A stretch of DNA of 41,403 nt from positions 1 to 41,403 of the forward strand of contig JAOACY010000035.1 of the NCBI GenBank assembly GCA_026417615.1, written 5' to 3'. Below the pieces are notes generated by a model, which did no database searches, was not told the DNA's origin, and saw only the letters and a list, made by a program, of their open reading frames with translations. This document shows positions 8,070 to 19,316 of this stretch, one piece after another. The position numbers were made by a program, and so were the translations under genes. Numbering within the stretch: position 1 is the stretch's first letter; each line of letters starts with the position of its first letter. This stretch comes from Clostridia bacterium. GTDB taxonomy: Bacteria > Bacillota > Clostridia > Acetivibrionales > JAFADI01.

Positions 8070-11000
8070 ATGTTTGAACTTAACAATTTCGACTCAATGA
8101 AAATTGGCTTGGCTTCTCCGGAAAAGATAAGAGAATGGTCCAAGGGCGAGGTTAAAAAGCCTGAGACTATCAACTATAGAACTCTTAAGCCTGAAAGGGA
8201 CGGTCTTTTCTGCGAAAGGATTTTCGGACCCCAGAAGGACTGGGAATGTCACTGCGGAAAGTATAAAAGAATACGATACAAGGGCATAGTTTGTGACAGA
8301 TGCGGAGTTGAAGTTACCCGTTCAAAGGTAAGAAGGGAAAGAATGGGGCACATAGAGCTGGCCGCCCCCGTATCGCATATCTGGTATTTTAAAGGAATAC
8401 CAAGCAGGATGGGACTCATACTTGACATGTCTCCCAGAGCACTTGAGAAAATACTGTATTTTGCTTCATATGTTGTGATTGACCCAGGGCTGACCCCCCT
8501 TTCAAAAAAACAAATACTGTCCGAAAAGGAATACAGAGACAGTGTTGAGAAGTTTGGCTACAAATTCAAGGCCGCAATGGGCGCTGAAGCAATAAAAGAA
8601 CTTTTGGCTGAAATTGATCTTGATGAGCTGTCAAAAGAATTGAGGGCAGAACTGAAGGATTCTTCAGGCCAGAAAAGAATAAGGAACATCAAAAGGCTGG
8701 AAGTTGTCGAAGCCTTCAGGCTGTCCGGAAACAGACCGGAATGGATGATACTGGACGTAGTGCCGGTAATTCCTCCAGAGCTAAGGCCTATGGTGCAGCT
8801 GGACGGAGGAAGATTTGCAACCTCAGATCTCAATGACCTTTACAGAAGGGTTATAAACAGGAACAACAGACTAAAGAGGCTTTTGGATCTTGGAGCTCCT
8901 GACATTATAGTCAGGAATGAAAAACGTATGCTTCAGGAGGCTGTTGACGCTTTAATAGACAACGGAAGAAGAGGCAGACCTGTTACCGGACCCGGCAACA
9001 GACCGCTCAAGTCGTTGTCAGACATGCTGAAAGGCAAGCAGGGACGATTCAGGCAGAACCTGCTGGGTAAGCGTGTTGACTATTCAGGACGTTCTGTTAT
9101 AGTTGTTGGACCCGAGCTTAAGATTTATCAGTGCGGTCTCCCAAAAGAGATGGCATTGGAGCTGTTCAAGCCGTTTGTAATGAAAAAGCTGGTAAATGAC
9201 GGTCTTGCACATAATATTAAAAGCGCCAAGAGGATGGTTGAAAGAGTAAAAAATGAAGTTTGGGACGTACTTGAGGAAGTAATCAAGGAGCATCCGGTTC
9301 TTTTAAACCGCGCACCAACACTTCACAGGCTTGGAATTCAGGCTTTTGAGCCGGTTCTTGTTGAAGGAAGAGCCCTTAAGCTGCATCCGCTGGTATGTAC
9401 GGCATATAACGCAGACTTTGACGGTGACCAGATGGCTGTTCACGTGCCCCTTTCGGCTGAAGCTCAGGCTGAAGCCAGGTTCCTTATGCTGTCAGCAAAT
9501 AATCTGCTCGCTCCCAAGGATGGCAGGCCAATAACCGTTCCTACCCAGGATATGGTGCTTGGCAGTTATTATCTGACAATAGAGCGTGAAGGTGAGAAGG
9601 GAGAAGGAAATGTATACAGTGATCCACATGAAGCTGTTCTTGCATATGAAAGCGGTGCTGTAGGCCTTCATGCAAAGATTAAGGTAAGAGTAACCAAAAT
9701 TATTGACGGAAAGAAAGTAACAAAGATTATAGACGCTACGCCGGGAAGAATTATTTTCAACGAAGCAATCCCTCAAGATCTGGGGTTCGTTGACAGAACC
9801 CAGCCGGGCAAGGAATTTGATCTTGAAATCATGTTCCTTGTAGACAGGAAGGCATTGGGAAGAATAATAGATAAATGCATAAGAGTCCACGGAACCACTG
9901 AAACCGCTGTAATTCTTGACAAGATAAAATCACTGGGCTTCAAATTCTCCACCAGAGGAGCTATTACCATAAGCGTATCGGACATGGTAATACCCGAAGT
10001 TAAGCAGCGGTTCCTGAAGGAAGCCGATGAGAGGGTTGAAAACATAGCAAAGCAGTACAAGAGAGGACTTATATCTGAAGAAGAAAGAAAGAGCGCTGTA
10101 ATTTCTACTTGGACAGAAACTGTTGAAAATGTAACAAAGGCTTTGATGAGCAATCTGGACAGGTTTAATCCTGTTTACATGATGGCTCACTCGGGAGCGA
10201 GAGGTAACGTTAACCAGATAAGACAGCTGGCAGGTATGAGAGGACTTATGGCTGACACATCCGGCCAGACAATCGAAATACCTATAAGAGCAAACTTCCG
10301 TGAAGGCTTGAACGTTCTCGAGTACTTCATATCAACCCACGGCGCCAGAAAAGGTCTGGCGGACACCGCTCTAAGGACCGCCGACTCAGGCTACCTCACA
10401 CGCAGGCTTGTTGACGTCAGCCAGGATGTAATAGTAAGGGAAGTAGACTGCGGAACAAGAAAAGCAATTGAAGTTTCGGACATCAAGGATGGCAATGAGA
10501 TAATTGAAGGAATTGCGGAAAGAATTATCGGCAGATATACGGTTGAGGACATAAAACACCCGGTCACAGGGGAAGTTCTTGTTGCCGCCAATAAAATGAT
10601 AAATGACAGGGAAGCTGAAAGTATAGCAAAAGCCGGAATCAAGAAGGTAAAAATCAGATCCGTGCTTACTTGCCACTCCGAGTTCGGTGTTTGTGCAAAA
10701 TGCTACGGCGCTAACCTCGCAACGGGCCAGGATTGTAATGTCGGTGAAGCGGTAGGCATTATAGCGGCTCAGTCCATAGGTGAACCCGGAACACAGCTGA
10801 CCATGAGAACCTTCCATACCGGTGGTGTTGCCGGCGATGACATCACACAGGGTCTCCCGCGTGTGGAGGAATTGTTTGAAGCAAGAAAGCCCAAGGGACT
10901 TGCAATAATCTCTGAAATAGGCGGTACCGTAAAGATTGTTGAAACAAAGAAGAAGAGAGAAGTTGTTGTTACATCGGATGAGGGTGATTCAAGAAGCTAC

Positions 11001-11567
11001 CTTATCCCATATGGATCAAGGCTGAAGGTGCAGGATGATGACAGGGTTGAACCAGGAGATGAGCTCACTGAAGGTTCAGTAAATCCTCATGACATTCTGA
11101 AAATCAAAGGGCCGACAGGAGTTCAGAGATATCTGCTCCAGGAGGTGCAGAGAGTTTACAGGCTCCAGGGTGTTGATATCAGCGACAAGCATATCGAGGT
11201 TATCGTAAGGCAGATGATGAAGAAAGTCAAGGTTGAAGATGCCGGCGATACCAATATGCTCCCAGGCGGCCTGATAGATCAGCTGGATTTCGAAGCTGAA
11301 AATGCGAGAGTTGTAGCTGAAGGCTTAAGGCCGGCCACAGGCAAGCCGACATTGCTGGGTATAACCAAGGCTTCTCTAGCCACAGAGTCCTTCCTGTCGG
11401 CAGCATCCTTCCAGGAAACCACAAGGGTGCTGACTGAAGCGGCAATAAAGGGCAAGGTAGATCCGCTGGTTGGTTTGAAGGAAAATGTAATTATAGGCAA
11501 GCTCATACCCGCCGGTACAGGCATGAGCAGGTACAAAGACATTAGTATCAGCACGGTTGTTGAATAG
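8070..11567 (+). CDS. rpoC: DNA-directed RNA polymerase subunit beta'
   Basis: This is the 1165-residue beta' subunit. The N-terminal zinc ribbon is complete (Cys60, Cys62, Cys75, Cys78). The catalytic NADFDGD motif, whose three aspartates hold the active-site magnesium, is at about residues 447-453. The second zinc site has [13 protein letters not shown], and the trigger-loop and bridge-helix region ([19 protein letters not shown]) is intact. ATG 8070 is 17 bases after the rpoB stop, with a GGAAGGGAG site, so rpoBC form one operon. A new promoter starts immediately after its stop. Confidence 0.98.
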   Translation: MFELNNFDSMKIGLASPEKIREWSKGEVKKPETINYRTLKPERDGLFCERIFGPQKDWECHCGKYKRIRYKGIVCDRCGVEVTRSKVRRERMGHIELAAPVSHIWYFKGIPSRMGLILDMSPRALEKILYFASYVVIDPGLTPLSKKQILSEKEYRDSVEKFGYKFKAAMGAEAIKELLAEIDLDELSKELRAELKDSSGQKRIRNIKRLEVVEAFRLSGNRPEWMILDVVPVIPPELRPMVQLDGGRFATSDLNDLYRRVINRNNRLKRLLDLGAPDIIVRNEKRMLQEAVDALIDNGRRGRPVTGPGNRPLKSLSDMLKGKQGRFRQNLLGKRVDYSGRSVIVVGPELKIYQCGLPKEMALELFKPFVMKKLVNDGLAHNIKSAKRMVERVKNEVWDVLEEVIKEHPVLLNRAPTLHRLGIQAFEPVLVEGRALKLHPLVCTAYNADFDGDQMAVHVPLSAEAQAEARFLMLSANNLLAPKDGRPITVPTQDMVLGSYYLTIEREGEKGEGNVYSDPHEAVLAYESGAVGLHAKIKVRVTKIIDGKKVTKIIDATPGRIIFNEAIPQDLGFVDRTQPGKEFDLEIMFLVDRKALGRIIDKCIRVHGTTETAVILDKIKSLGFKFSTRGAITISVSDMVIPEVKQRFLKEADERVENIAKQYKRGLISEEERKSAVISTWTETVENVTKALMSNLDRFNPVYMMAHSGARGNVNQIRQLAGMRGLMADTSGQTIEIPIRANFREGLNVLEYFISTHGARKGLADTALRTADSGYLTRRLVDVSQDVIVREVDCGTRKAIEVSDIKDGNEIIEGIAERIIGRYTVEDIKHPVTGEVLVAANKMINDREAESIAKAGIKKVKIRSVLTCHSEFGVCAKCYGANLATGQDCNVGEAVGIIAAQSIGEPGTQLTMRTFHTGGVAGDDITQGLPRVEELFEARKPKGLAIISEIGGTVKIVETKKKREVVVTSDEGDSRSYLIPYGSRLKVQDDDRVEPGDELTEGSVNPHDILKIKGPTGVQRYLLQEVQRVYRLQGVDISDKHIEVIVRQMMKKVKVEDAGDTNMLPGGLIDQLDFEAENARVVAEGLRPATGKPTLLGITKASLATESFLSAASFQETTRVLTEAAIKGKVDPLVGLKENVIIGKLIPAGTGMSRYKDISISTVVE

Positions 11568-11570
11568 AAG

Positions 11571-11600
11571 TTGACAAGATAAGCACAGCGGTGATAGAAT
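11571..11600 (+). promoter_or_regulatory. promoter of the str operon
   Basis: Consensus TTGACA (11571-11576) and TAGAAT (11595-11600) with an 18-base spacer lie three bases after the rpoC stop codon, about 40 bases upstream of the L7Ae-like gene. It probably starts the L7Ae-like-rpsL-rpsG-fusA transcript. Confidence 0.75.
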
Positions 11601-11639
11601 ATCATAGTGCGAAAATGGGGTGTAACAGGGGGGTAAGTT

Positions 11640-11882
11640 GTGCCGGAAAATTTAAAAAGCAGTAAGAAGGTGGTAGGCATCAAGCAATCTGCCAAAGCCC
11701 TCGAAAATGGAACTGCAGCGCTTGTGTTTGTAGCCCGCGACGCTGACCCCAGGGTTATAAAAGGCATCATAGAGCTTTGCACAAAAAACTCTGTGGAAAT
11801 CGTCTATGAAGAAAGCATGAAGCAGCTGGGCAAGGCTTGCGGCATTGAAGTAGGCGCCGCTGTAGCCTGCATAGTGAAGTAA
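11640..11882 (+). CDS. rplGB: L7Ae-family RNA-binding protein (YbxF/RplGB-like)
   Basis: The 80-residue protein is a bacterial member of the L7Ae/L30e/S12e family, small proteins that bind kink-turn RNA. The family pattern is visible: a Gly-Ile-Lys-Gln N-terminal block, AALVFVARDADPRVIKGI, and the conserved CGIEVGAAVACIV near the C terminus. In Bacillus the homologue (YbxF, also called RplGB) lies between rpoC and rpsL, exactly as here, and binds kink-turns, though its cellular role is not settled. The start is GTG 11640 with an AGGGGGG site about seven bases upstream. It heads the str operon with its own promoter. Confidence 0.9.
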   Translation: MPENLKSSKKVVGIKQSAKALENGTAALVFVARDADPRVIKGIIELCTKNSVEIVYEESMKQLGKACGIEVGAAVACIVK

Positions 11883-11937
11883 ATTTAGCAAGGCTGATTT
11901 CAGTATAAGAAATCATCTTAGTATAAAATGGTTACAT

Positions 11938-11994
11938 CCCCTAAATTACAAAGGATATCTGATACAAATAGGGGAGTGTTCCAAAACATTGGAA
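11938..11994 (+). promoter_or_regulatory. inverted repeats before rpsL
   Basis: CCCCTA (11938-11943) pairs with TAGGGG (11969-11974), and TTCCA (11979-11983) pairs with TGGAA (11990-11994) immediately before the rpsL ribosome binding site. The second hairpin could limit ribosome access. No terminator T run is present, so this gap looks like a translational or processing control site within the operon. Confidence 0.4.
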
Positions 11995-12011
11995 AAGGAG
12001 GTGAAAAAGGA

Positions 12012-12440
12012 ATGCCTACGTTTAACCAGCTGGTTAGAAAAGGAAGAGAAGTATTGGAAAAGAAGTCTACTGCTCCTGCTTTACAGAGAGGCTTCAACTC
12101 TTTGAAAAAGGCGCCGATAGATATGAGCAGCCCGCAGAAGCGAGGCGTGTGCACTGTTGTTAAGACTACAACTCCAAAGAAGCCTAACTCTGCTTTGAGA
12201 AAGGTTGCCAGGGTTCGTTTGACAAACGGCGTTGAAGTAACTGCTTATATTCCAGGTATAGGACATAATCTTCAGGAACACAGTGTTGTTCTAATAAGGG
12301 GCGGTAGGGTAAAGGATCTCCCTGGCGTAAGGTACCATATTATCAGGGGAACCCTTGATACTGCAGGTGTCGCAAAAAGAATGCAGGGCCGTTCCAAGTA
12401 TGGAGCCAAGAGGCCCAAGGCAGGCGCAGCCAAGAAGTAA
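12012..12440 (+). CDS. rpsL: 30S ribosomal protein S12
   Basis: S12 sits at the decoding centre of the small subunit and controls accuracy; it is the classic streptomycin-resistance target. The 142-residue protein is of the Firmicutes type, with the insert around [17 protein letters not shown] and the conserved [13 protein letters not shown] and [13 protein letters not shown] motifs. The lysines equivalent to E. coli K43 and K88 are present, so a streptomycin-sensitive form is predicted. ATG 12012 follows GGAGGTG at 11998-12004; an upstream extension to 11928 has no support. Confidence 0.97.
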   Translation: MPTFNQLVRKGREVLEKKSTAPALQRGFNSLKKAPIDMSSPQKRGVCTVVKTTTPKKPNSALRKVARVRLTNGVEVTAYIPGIGHNLQEHSVVLIRGGRVKDLPGVRYHIIRGTLDTAGVAKRMQGRSKYGAKRPKAGAAKK

Positions 12441-12535
12441 GAATCGTACAACGTGCAGAGCACGAGGTATGGGGAATTGAATAAGTGCTAAGTACGTTGA
12501 CTTTATATAATTATACAGCAACTACCAAGCACTGA

Positions 12536-13105
<570 letters not shown>

Positions 13106-13186
13106 AAAACAGTTGCGAATCACCAAAAAAGTTCGTAATTTGAAACTGGAATTTGGACTATCGCAGAAAAGAAAGGAGGGTAAAAA

Positions 13187-15262
13187 ATGCCCAGGCAATA
13201 TAAATTGGAAAACACAAGAAATATTGGGATAATGGCGCATATAGATGCTGGAAAGACTACGACAACAGAACGTATCCTGTTTTACACCGGAAGGGTTCAT
13301 AAAATAGGTGAAGTTCATGAAGGCGCTGCTACCATGGACTGGATGGAGCAGGAGCAGGAAAGGGGTATAACAATAACCTCAGCCGCTACTACTGCTGAAT
13401 GGAAAGGTAACAGAATAAACATCATAGATACGCCGGGGCACGTTGACTTCACTGTTGAAGTTGAAAGATCCCTAAGGGTTCTGGATGGTTCAGTAACACT
13501 ATTCTGCGCAAAGGGTGGAGTTGAGCCCCAGTCTGAAACCGTTTGGAGACAGGCTGACAAGTATGGCGTACCAAGAATTGCATTTGTTAACAAAATGGAT
13601 ATTATGGGTGCGGATTTCTATAACTGCATAAACATGATGAAAGACAGGCTCCAGGCAAATGCAGTGCCCATTCAGCTTCCTATTGGAAGAGAAGATACCT
13701 TCCAGGGTACGGTTGACCTTGTCACAATGAAGGCTTATTTCTATAAGGATGATCTAGGCAAGGTAATTGAAGAAGGTCCCATACCAGAAGATATGAAGGA
13801 TGTTGTTGAAAAATATCGCGGCATTTTGTTAGAAGCTGTTGCTGAACAAAACGAAGAATTAATGATGAAATACCTCGAGGGCGAAGAGCTTACTGAGCAG
13901 GAGATACGCGCAGGCATAAGAGCTGCTACCATAGCGGTAAAGATGATACCGGTTACATGCGGCTCTGCTTACAGGAATAAGGGTGTACAACAGCTGCTTG
14001 ACGCTGTTATTGATTACATGCCTTCACCGCTGGATATACCGGCTATAAAGGGTGTGTCTGTTGACGGAGAGGAAGAAATGGAAAGACCTGCGGATGACAA
14101 TGGGCCTTTCGCAGCCTTGGCGTTCAAAATAATGGCGGACCCATATGTCGGAAAGCTTTGCTTCTTCAGGGTATACTCAGGAAAGTTAAGCTCCGGTTCC
14201 TATGTGTTGAATTCCACCAAAGGCAAAAGAGAGAGAATAGGAAGAATACTTCAGATGCACGCAAACCACAGGGAAGAAATCGACATGGTTTATTCGGGTG
14301 ACATAGCTGCAGCTGTCGGATTAAAGGATACTACAACAGGAGATACTCTATGTGATGAGAACAATCCTGTAATTTTGGAGTCGATGGAATTCCCCGAACC
14401 AGTTATATCTGTTGCTGTCGAGCCTAAGACAAAGGCAGGTCAGGAAAAGATGAGCATCGCATTGCAGAAGCTGGCCGAAGAAGATCCTACCTTCAGGGTT
14501 CATACGGATCCGGAGACAGGCCAGACAATAATTTCAGGTATGGGAGAGCTCCATCTTGAGATCATAGTTGATCGTATGCTAAGGGAATTCAAGGTAGAAG
14601 CAAATGTTGGCAATCCTCAGGTTTCATACAAGGAAACCATCAGGAAAGCCGTCAGAGCGGAAGGCAAATTTGTCAGACAGTCCGGCGGACGCGGACAATA
14701 CGGACACTGCGTGCTTGAAATTGAACCTAAGGAGCCGGGAACAGGCTATGAATTTGTTAATAAAATCGTTGGTGGTGCTATTCCTAAGGAATACATCGCC
14801 CCGATTGACGCAGGTATTCAGGATGCCATGAATAACGGAGTTCTTGCTGGGTATCAGGTTGTTGACGTAAAGGTAACTCTTGTTGACGGCTCGTTCCACG
14901 AAGTCGACTCTTCAGAAATGGCATTCAAAATTGCGGGATCAATGGGCTTCAAGGAAGGCTGCCGCAAGGCAAACCCTGTTCTGCTCGAGCCTATAATGAG
15001 GGTAGATGTACAGGTGCCTGAAGAATACATGGGCGATGTAATGGGTGACCTCAACTCCAGAAGAGGAAGAATAGAAGGTATGGAAGCTCGTGCCGGTGCC
15101 CAGAACATAAGAGCATTTGTTCCGCTGTCCGAAATGTTCGGGTATGCAACAACTCTTCGTTCCAGAACTCAGGGAAGAGGTACCTTCAGTATGCAGACCA
15201 GCCACTTTGAAGAAGTTCCCAAGAACATTATGGATAATATCGTTAAAAACAAAGAGTCCTAA
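13187..15262 (+). CDS. fusA: translation elongation factor G
   Basis: EF-G is the GTPase that drives tRNA-mRNA translocation and, with RRF, ribosome recycling. The 691-residue protein has all five domains. G motifs are intact: [12 protein letters not shown] (about residues 17-28), [17 protein letters not shown] and NKMD. Domain IV carries the SGGRGQYGH region. ATG 13187 follows AAGGAGGG at 13173-13180. It lies between rpsG and tuf as in most bacteria, with a long hairpin after its stop codon. Confidence 0.98.
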   Translation: MPRQYKLENTRNIGIMAHIDAGKTTTTERILFYTGRVHKIGEVHEGAATMDWMEQEQERGITITSAATTAEWKGNRINIIDTPGHVDFTVEVERSLRVLDGSVTLFCAKGGVEPQSETVWRQADKYGVPRIAFVNKMDIMGADFYNCINMMKDRLQANAVPIQLPIGREDTFQGTVDLVTMKAYFYKDDLGKVIEEGPIPEDMKDVVEKYRGILLEAVAEQNEELMMKYLEGEELTEQEIRAGIRAATIAVKMIPVTCGSAYRNKGVQQLLDAVIDYMPSPLDIPAIKGVSVDGEEEMERPADDNGPFAALAFKIMADPYVGKLCFFRVYSGKLSSGSYVLNSTKGKRERIGRILQMHANHREEIDMVYSGDIAAAVGLKDTTTGDTLCDENNPVILESMEFPEPVISVAVEPKTKAGQEKMSIALQKLAEEDPTFRVHTDPETGQTIISGMGELHLEIIVDRMLREFKVEANVGNPQVSYKETIRKAVRAEGKFVRQSGGRGQYGHCVLEIEPKEPGTGYEFVNKIVGGAIPKEYIAPIDAGIQDAMNNGVLAGYQVVDVKVTLVDGSFHEVDSSEMAFKIAGSMGFKEGCRKANPVLLEPIMRVDVQVPEEYMGDVMGDLNSRRGRIEGMEARAGAQNIRAFVPLSEMFGYATTLRSRTQGRGTFSMQTSHFEEVPKNIMDNIVKNKES

Positions 15263-15267
15263 AACAT

Positions 15268-15307
15268 AATACATGAATCAATACCTTAGGGCATTGATTC
15301 ATGTATT
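15268..15307 (+). terminator. strong hairpin between fusA and tuf
   Basis: A perfect 15-pair stem (15268-15282 with 15293-15307) with a 10-base loop follows the fusA stop codon. Only three T residues come after it, ahead of an A run, so it is a poor terminator and may instead be a partial terminator or an mRNA processing and stabilising site that lets tuf be expressed at a level different from fusA. Confidence 0.5.
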
Positions 15308-15339
15308 TAAAAAACAAACTACAAAATTAATAAATAAAC

Positions 15340-15358
15340 ATCAGTAAAAGCTACTGAT
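15340..15358 (+). promoter_or_regulatory. small hairpin at the tuf ribosome binding site
   Basis: ATCAGTA (15340-15346) pairs with TACTGAT (15352-15358) across a five-base loop, ending three bases before the AAGGAGG site (15362-15368) of tuf. It may keep the site exposed or modulate initiation. No convincing separate tuf promoter was seen in the gap. Confidence 0.35.
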
Positions 15359-15377
15359 ATTAAGGAGGAGTTAAAAA

Positions 15378-16580
15378 ATGGCAAAGGCAAAATTTGAAAG
15401 AACAAAACCACACGTTAACATTGGTACAATCGGCCACGTTGACCATGGCAAGACATCCTTGACTGCTGCTATAACAAAGGTTCTGGGATACCAGGGAAAA
15501 GCTCAGTTCATGGCATATGACCAGATTGACAAGGCTCCCGAGGAAAGGGAAAGAGGTATCACTATCAACACCGCTCACGTTGAATATGAAACAGATAAGA
15601 GACATTATGCTCACGTTGACTGCCCCGGACATGCTGACTACGTAAAGAACATGATCACCGGTGCTGCTCAGATGGACGGCGCTATACTTGTTGTTTCTGC
15701 TGCAGATGGCCCTATGCCTCAGACAAGAGAACATATTCTTCTTTCACGTCAGGTTGGTGTACCATACATAGTTGTTTTCTTGAACAAATGTGATATGGTA
15801 GACGACGAAGAGCTTATCGAGCTCGTAGAAATGGAGCTTAGAGAGCTTCTGACAACTTATGAGTTTCCTGGCGATGAAACTCCTATCGTAAGAGGTTCCG
15901 CACTGGTTGCTCTTGAGTGCACATCACAGGATCCGAATGCTCCTGAATATGCTCCTATTTTAAAGCTTATGAGCACTATAGACGAATACATTCCAACTCC
16001 GGAAAGACCTACTGACAAGCCCTTCATCATGCCTGTCGAAGACGTATTCTCCATCACAGGCCGTGGTACTGTTGCTACCGGCAGGGTTGAAAGAGGAGTT
16101 GTTAAGGTTGGAGACGAAGTTGAAATAGTTGGACTTATGGACGCTCCTAAGAAGACAGTTGTTACAGGCGTTGAAATGTTCAGAAAGCTCCTTGACCAGG
16201 CCGTAGCCGGTGACAACATCGGTGCCCTCTTGAGAGGTGTTCAGAGAAATGAAATTGAAAGAGGTCAGGTTCTTGCCAAGCCAGGCTCAATCAAGCCTCA
16301 CACACATTTTAAAGGCCAAGTGTACGTTCTTACCAAGGAAGAAGGCGGAAGACACACTCCTTTCTTCAACAACTACAGACCTCAGTTCTATTTCAGAACA
16401 ACTGACGTTACAGGCATTGTTGAGCTTCCTCAGGGAACAGAAATGTGCATGCCTGGTGACAACGTAACAATGACTATCAAGCTCATCACTCCCATAGCTA
16501 TGGAAGAAGGCTTGAGATTCGCTATTCGTGAAGGCGGCAGAACAGTTGGCTCAGGAGTTGTTACTGCTATATTAGAGTAA
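15378..16580 (+). CDS. tuf: translation elongation factor Tu
   Basis: EF-Tu delivers aminoacyl-tRNA to the ribosome as a GTP complex. The 400-residue protein has intact G motifs ([10 protein letters not shown] at about residues 18-27, [17 protein letters not shown]) and domains 2 and 3 through to the end. ATG 15378 follows a near-perfect AAGGAGG. It is the last gene of the str operon and is closed by a strong terminator. Codon use is biased towards a narrow set (CTT, GTT, AGA), as expected of a very highly expressed gene. Confidence 0.98.
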   Translation: MAKAKFERTKPHVNIGTIGHVDHGKTSLTAAITKVLGYQGKAQFMAYDQIDKAPEERERGITINTAHVEYETDKRHYAHVDCPGHADYVKNMITGAAQMDGAILVVSAADGPMPQTREHILLSRQVGVPYIVVFLNKCDMVDDEELIELVEMELRELLTTYEFPGDETPIVRGSALVALECTSQDPNAPEYAPILKLMSTIDEYIPTPERPTDKPFIMPVEDVFSITGRGTVATGRVERGVVKVGDEVEIVGLMDAPKKTVVTGVEMFRKLLDQAVAGDNIGALLRGVQRNEIERGQVLAKPGSIKPHTHFKGQVYVLTKEEGGRHTPFFNNYRPQFYFRTTDVTGIVELPQGTEMCMPGDNVTMTIKLITPIAMEEGLRFAIREGGRTVGSGVVTAILE

Positions 16581-16606
16581 TTTGTGATTTTAAGATAATA
16601 GCCAAT

Positions 16607-16640
16607 AAAACCCCCGGTGAATGAGTTCACCGGGGGTTTT
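16607..16640 (+). terminator. terminator of the str operon
   Basis: A perfect 15-pair stem (16607-16621 with 16626-16640) has the four-base loop TGAG, a GC-rich core (CCCCCGGTGAA) and flanking A and T runs. It can act in both directions, so it also insulates the minus-strand DUF192 gene that ends at 16664. Confidence 0.95.
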
Positions 16641-16663
16641 CACACTGCATGGAAGAAAGAAAA

Positions 16664-17005
16664 TCAAAAAAATATAATAGCATCTCCTATAGAAGTATTA
16701 GTGGATTTTATAGTCCCTACAGGCACCTCGATTGCGCTTTTGGCACCGAAAATGATTTTGGAAACTTTCCAAGGTGGCATATTTTCTATAAGGTGAGCAA
16801 CCCTGTTGTGTCTATTAATAAATATAATATCCAGAGGAAAGGACATAAAGAACATATGTATTGAATTGCATGGGACAATAAGCAGAGCATGTCCGGGTTC
16901 TAGACATTTTTTCCCCATAAGTCCCATGAAGCGGGACGTGAATTTGTCTGCAAGAATGCAGCTTTCTGCAAGCACTGTTCCTTTTGTATCGTTTCGTACA
17001 ATCAT
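16664..17005 (-). CDS. DUF192 family protein
   Basis: The 113-residue protein matches the DUF192 family: an N-terminal AESCILADKFTSRFMGLMGKK block (family pattern A-x-T/D...RxxGLMGR), then SIHMFFMSFPLDIIFIN in place of the common WMKNT-x-x-PLDIIFID motif, and a C-terminal AIEVPVGTI. The family is widespread and its biochemical role is unknown. No signal peptide is visible, so a cytoplasmic location is likely. It is transcribed convergently to tuf and divergently from the anti-sigma-like gene at 17187; the 181-base gap between those two is AT-rich with TATAAT-like boxes but no promoter I would defend. Confidence 0.85.
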   Translation of the reverse strand: MIVRNDTKGTVLAESCILADKFTSRFMGLMGKKCLEPGHALLIVPCNSIHMFFMSFPLDIIFINRHNRVAHLIENMPPWKVSKIIFGAKSAIEVPVGTIKSTNTSIGDAIIFF

Positions 17006-17186
17006 TTAACCCTCCCGAGCTTGTTTTCAATAATTCAGAGTATCTATCCTGAAATCATAATCGGTTCATTTATAATATGATATTATAGGTAATTAATGCT
17101 AATAGATATATATAAAATTCAGACACCTAGGAATAATTAACGTAACATATATGTATATAATACAGAAAAGCGAAAGGTGAGAGTGT

Positions 17187-17729
17187 ATGAATTGCAAAAA
17201 AGCAGGCGACCTCATTATCAGGTGTTTTGATGGGAATGCTCTAGAGAACGAGGTTATTGAGCTTGAAAGGCATTTAAAAAGCTGTGAAACATGCCTTGAA
17301 GTGTATAATAACCTGGCAGACATTTTTGTGGATTATCAGAGCTTGGAAGAAATTGAACCTCCACGGGGTTTTGAAATAAATGTAATGGATAAGGTAAATT
17401 CCTTTGAACTGGGCCGAAAGAGAATGGCGGATGCCTTCCTGGCGGCTGTGTACTCTGCTTGTGTCGCAGGAGTTATGCTAATGATAATGCAGACTTCGGC
17501 GAGTTTCAAAAATCTGACTCTGGGAAGTATGATTGAGAATGCAGGTGTTTTTATCGATAGCGTTATTGGAATATTGTTATCCTTTTACAAAATATTTATG
17601 GTTCTTGGTAATGTTACGGACGTAATTAATACTGTTTATCAAATGTTCATAGTTGCCTTCGGTATTTGGTCAGCTGTGTGGGTTTTCTTTCAATACAGGC
17701 ACTTGTGCTGGGCAAAAATCAATGTTTAA
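17187..17729 (+). CDS. zinc-finger (zf-HC2) anti-sigma-like membrane protein
   Basis: The 180-residue protein begins with a ZAS-type zinc-binding domain: Cys3, then His29, Cys33 and Cys36 in the H-x3-C-x2-C arrangement of anti-sigma factors that hold ECF sigma factors. Two or three hydrophobic segments follow (about residues 81-102 and 117-175), giving a cytoplasmic sensor head on a membrane anchor. No sigma factor gene lies beside it in this window, which is unusual for the family, so its partner is unknown or elsewhere. It probably forms an operon with the next gene (30 bases apart). ATG 17187 follows an AAAGGTGAG site. Confidence 0.75.
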   Translation: MNCKKAGDLIIRCFDGNALENEVIELERHLKSCETCLEVYNNLADIFVDYQSLEEIEPPRGFEINVMDKVNSFELGRKRMADAFLAAVYSACVAGVMLMIMQTSASFKNLTLGSMIENAGVFIDSVIGILLSFYKIFMVLGNVTDVINTVYQMFIVAFGIWSAVWVFFQYRHLCWAKINV

Positions 17730-17759
17730 TTTATGGATACACTCCGGGAGGTTTTCAAA

Positions 17760-18995
17760 GTGACACATAAATTTCAAAAAAGACTATTTGCAATAGTTTT
17801 GATTTTTTTATTGCTGCTGATGTCTGCAGCTGCTTATGCAGAAATTGAAAGCGGGAATGTTAAGCAAGGTCAGATTGTACAGGATGACTTTTTTACGGCT
17901 GGGCAGAGTGTAAGGAATGAGGGTGTAATCAAAGGTGACTTCATTGCTGCGGGGCAAAAGGTATATTCTCAAGGTTCAGTCGAAGGGGATATTATTTGTG
18001 TTGCCGGAGATGCAATGATTGAAGGTGCTGTTAACGGAGACATACGCATAGGTGCGGGAAACGCTGCAGTTGGATGCAAAGTTAACAAAAATGCAAACAT
18101 AATAGCAGGAGACATAAAAATATATGAAAATACTTCCATAGAAAAAAATCTGATTGCAGCCGGCGGAACAGTAGAGATTGACGGGAAAATACGAGGCAAT
18201 GCAAGGCTGTATGGAGACAGAATAATTCTTAAGGGCGAGTTCGATGGAAATGTTGAAGTGAATATTGGCAAAGGAGACAATCAAACCAGGAGGGAGCTGA
18301 TAGTTCTGCCAGGTGCCGTAGTGCACGGGAAGCTTACCTATACAGGTGCAAATGAAGCTGTTATACATAACGGGGCAGTAGTTAAGGCATTGGAATGGAA
18401 AAAGCCTGAGACGGAAGAAAAAAAGGATGGAAAGGAAAGTTTTTTTGATTATGCCCGAAAGTTTGTTAAAAGCACCTTTACTGCACTTCTGTACTTTTTG
18501 ATAGGAATGCTGTTGTTTAAGTTTTTTAACCCGTACTTTATCAAGCAGGCGTATTACATGCAAAAGAAGCCAATAAGCGTGTTCGGAACAGGCTTGGCGG
18601 CTTTTGCGTCAATTATTCTGTCAGGAATGGTATTTGTTCTTCTGATATTAATGTCGCTAATATTAATTTCACCCTCAATTGCATTAACATTTGGAGCCTT
18701 GGTATTATTTGCATATATCTTTTTATTCTTTTTTGCCACTATTCCCGTCTCCCTTTGGCTGGGCAATATTTTACTGAAAGAGAGCAGCTATAGTGTGCCT
18801 CAAAGATTCGGAACCGGTCTTGCCCTGATAACAGTGGCTGCGTTTGCTTTTGATTTGGCCTCAAAGCTTCCCGTGGTTGGAATGCTTTTTGGAGTAACAT
18901 CATTTTTTGCCGGATTTGCAATAATAATTTTTGGAATTGGTACAGAGCTTCATATCATAAAAGATATGCTTACAGCATTGAACAAAAAAGAGTAA
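17760..18995 (+). CDS. exported polymer-forming (bactofilin-like) membrane protein
   Basis: The 411-residue protein starts with a clear signal peptide (about residues 1-27, ending AAAYA). The middle, about residues 28-215, is made of short Gly-rich beta repeats with 'G.I.GD..' periodicity, as in bactofilin/DUF583-type right-handed beta-helices. The last third holds several hydrophobic membrane segments. GTG 17760 was chosen because GGGAGGT at 17746-17752 lies seven bases upstream and gives a perfect signal peptide; an ATG at 17733 has no ribosome binding site. The exact substrate or polymer is unknown; an envelope scaffold or sensing role with the anti-sigma-like protein upstream is inference. 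Confidence 0.75.
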   Translation: MTHKFQKRLFAIVLIFLLLLMSAAAYAEIESGNVKQGQIVQDDFFTAGQSVRNEGVIKGDFIAAGQKVYSQGSVEGDIICVAGDAMIEGAVNGDIRIGAGNAAVGCKVNKNANIIAGDIKIYENTSIEKNLIAAGGTVEIDGKIRGNARLYGDRIILKGEFDGNVEVNIGKGDNQTRRELIVLPGAVVHGKLTYTGANEAVIHNGAVVKALEWKKPETEEKKDGKESFFDYARKFVKSTFTALLYFLIGMLLFKFFNPYFIKQAYYMQKKPISVFGTGLAAFASIILSGMVFVLLILMSLILISPSIALTFGALVLFAYIFLFFFATIPVSLWLGNILLKESSYSVPQRFGTGLALITVAAFAFDLASKLPVVGMLFGVTSFFAGFAIIIFGIGTELHIIKDMLTALNKKE

Positions 18996-19051
18996 ATCAG
19001 TATGAATATAAGTTTATGATGCGCCCATAATAATCACACGGAGGTGATTGT

Positions 19052-19315
19052 ATGAGTGCAGAGTTCAACGGAAATAAAACAATGCCGGCTCAAAGGGCTT
19101 ATATAGTTCTAGGCTGGCTTTTTGCTGCACTGGCCGCATTTGCGTCTCCTTATTTCGCCATTATCGGAATAGCCTTCGGAGCATTGTCAAACAAACAATC
19201 CAGAGGAAGCGGGAATTATATTATTATTGCAAACATTGCCCTGTCGTTTATGAATTTTTTAATAGGTTTATTCAACATATACTTTATTATGCTTTTACAG
19301 AGATGGAGGTGGTAA
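19052..19315 (+). CDS. small two-span membrane protein of unknown function
   Basis: This 87-residue protein has two hydrophobic helices (about residues 17-44 and 55-82) joined by a polar KQSRGSGN loop, a layout typical of short DUF4190-like membrane proteins, though the match is not certain. ATG 19052 has a strong GGAGGTG site. It lies 56 bases after the bactofilin-like gene and one base before the VanW gene, suggesting co-expression. No catalytic motif is visible. Confidence 0.65.
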   Translation: MSAEFNGNKTMPAQRAYIVLGWLFAALAAFASPYFAIIGIAFGALSNKQSRGSGNYIIIANIALSFMNFLIGLFNIYFIMLLQRWRW

Positions 19316-19316
19316 T

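Noticed and set aside
12497-12525. TTGACT in the rpsL-rpsG gap as an internal promoter
   Set aside because: The nearest -10-like boxes are at the wrong distance (under 10 bases), so it is not a credible promoter.
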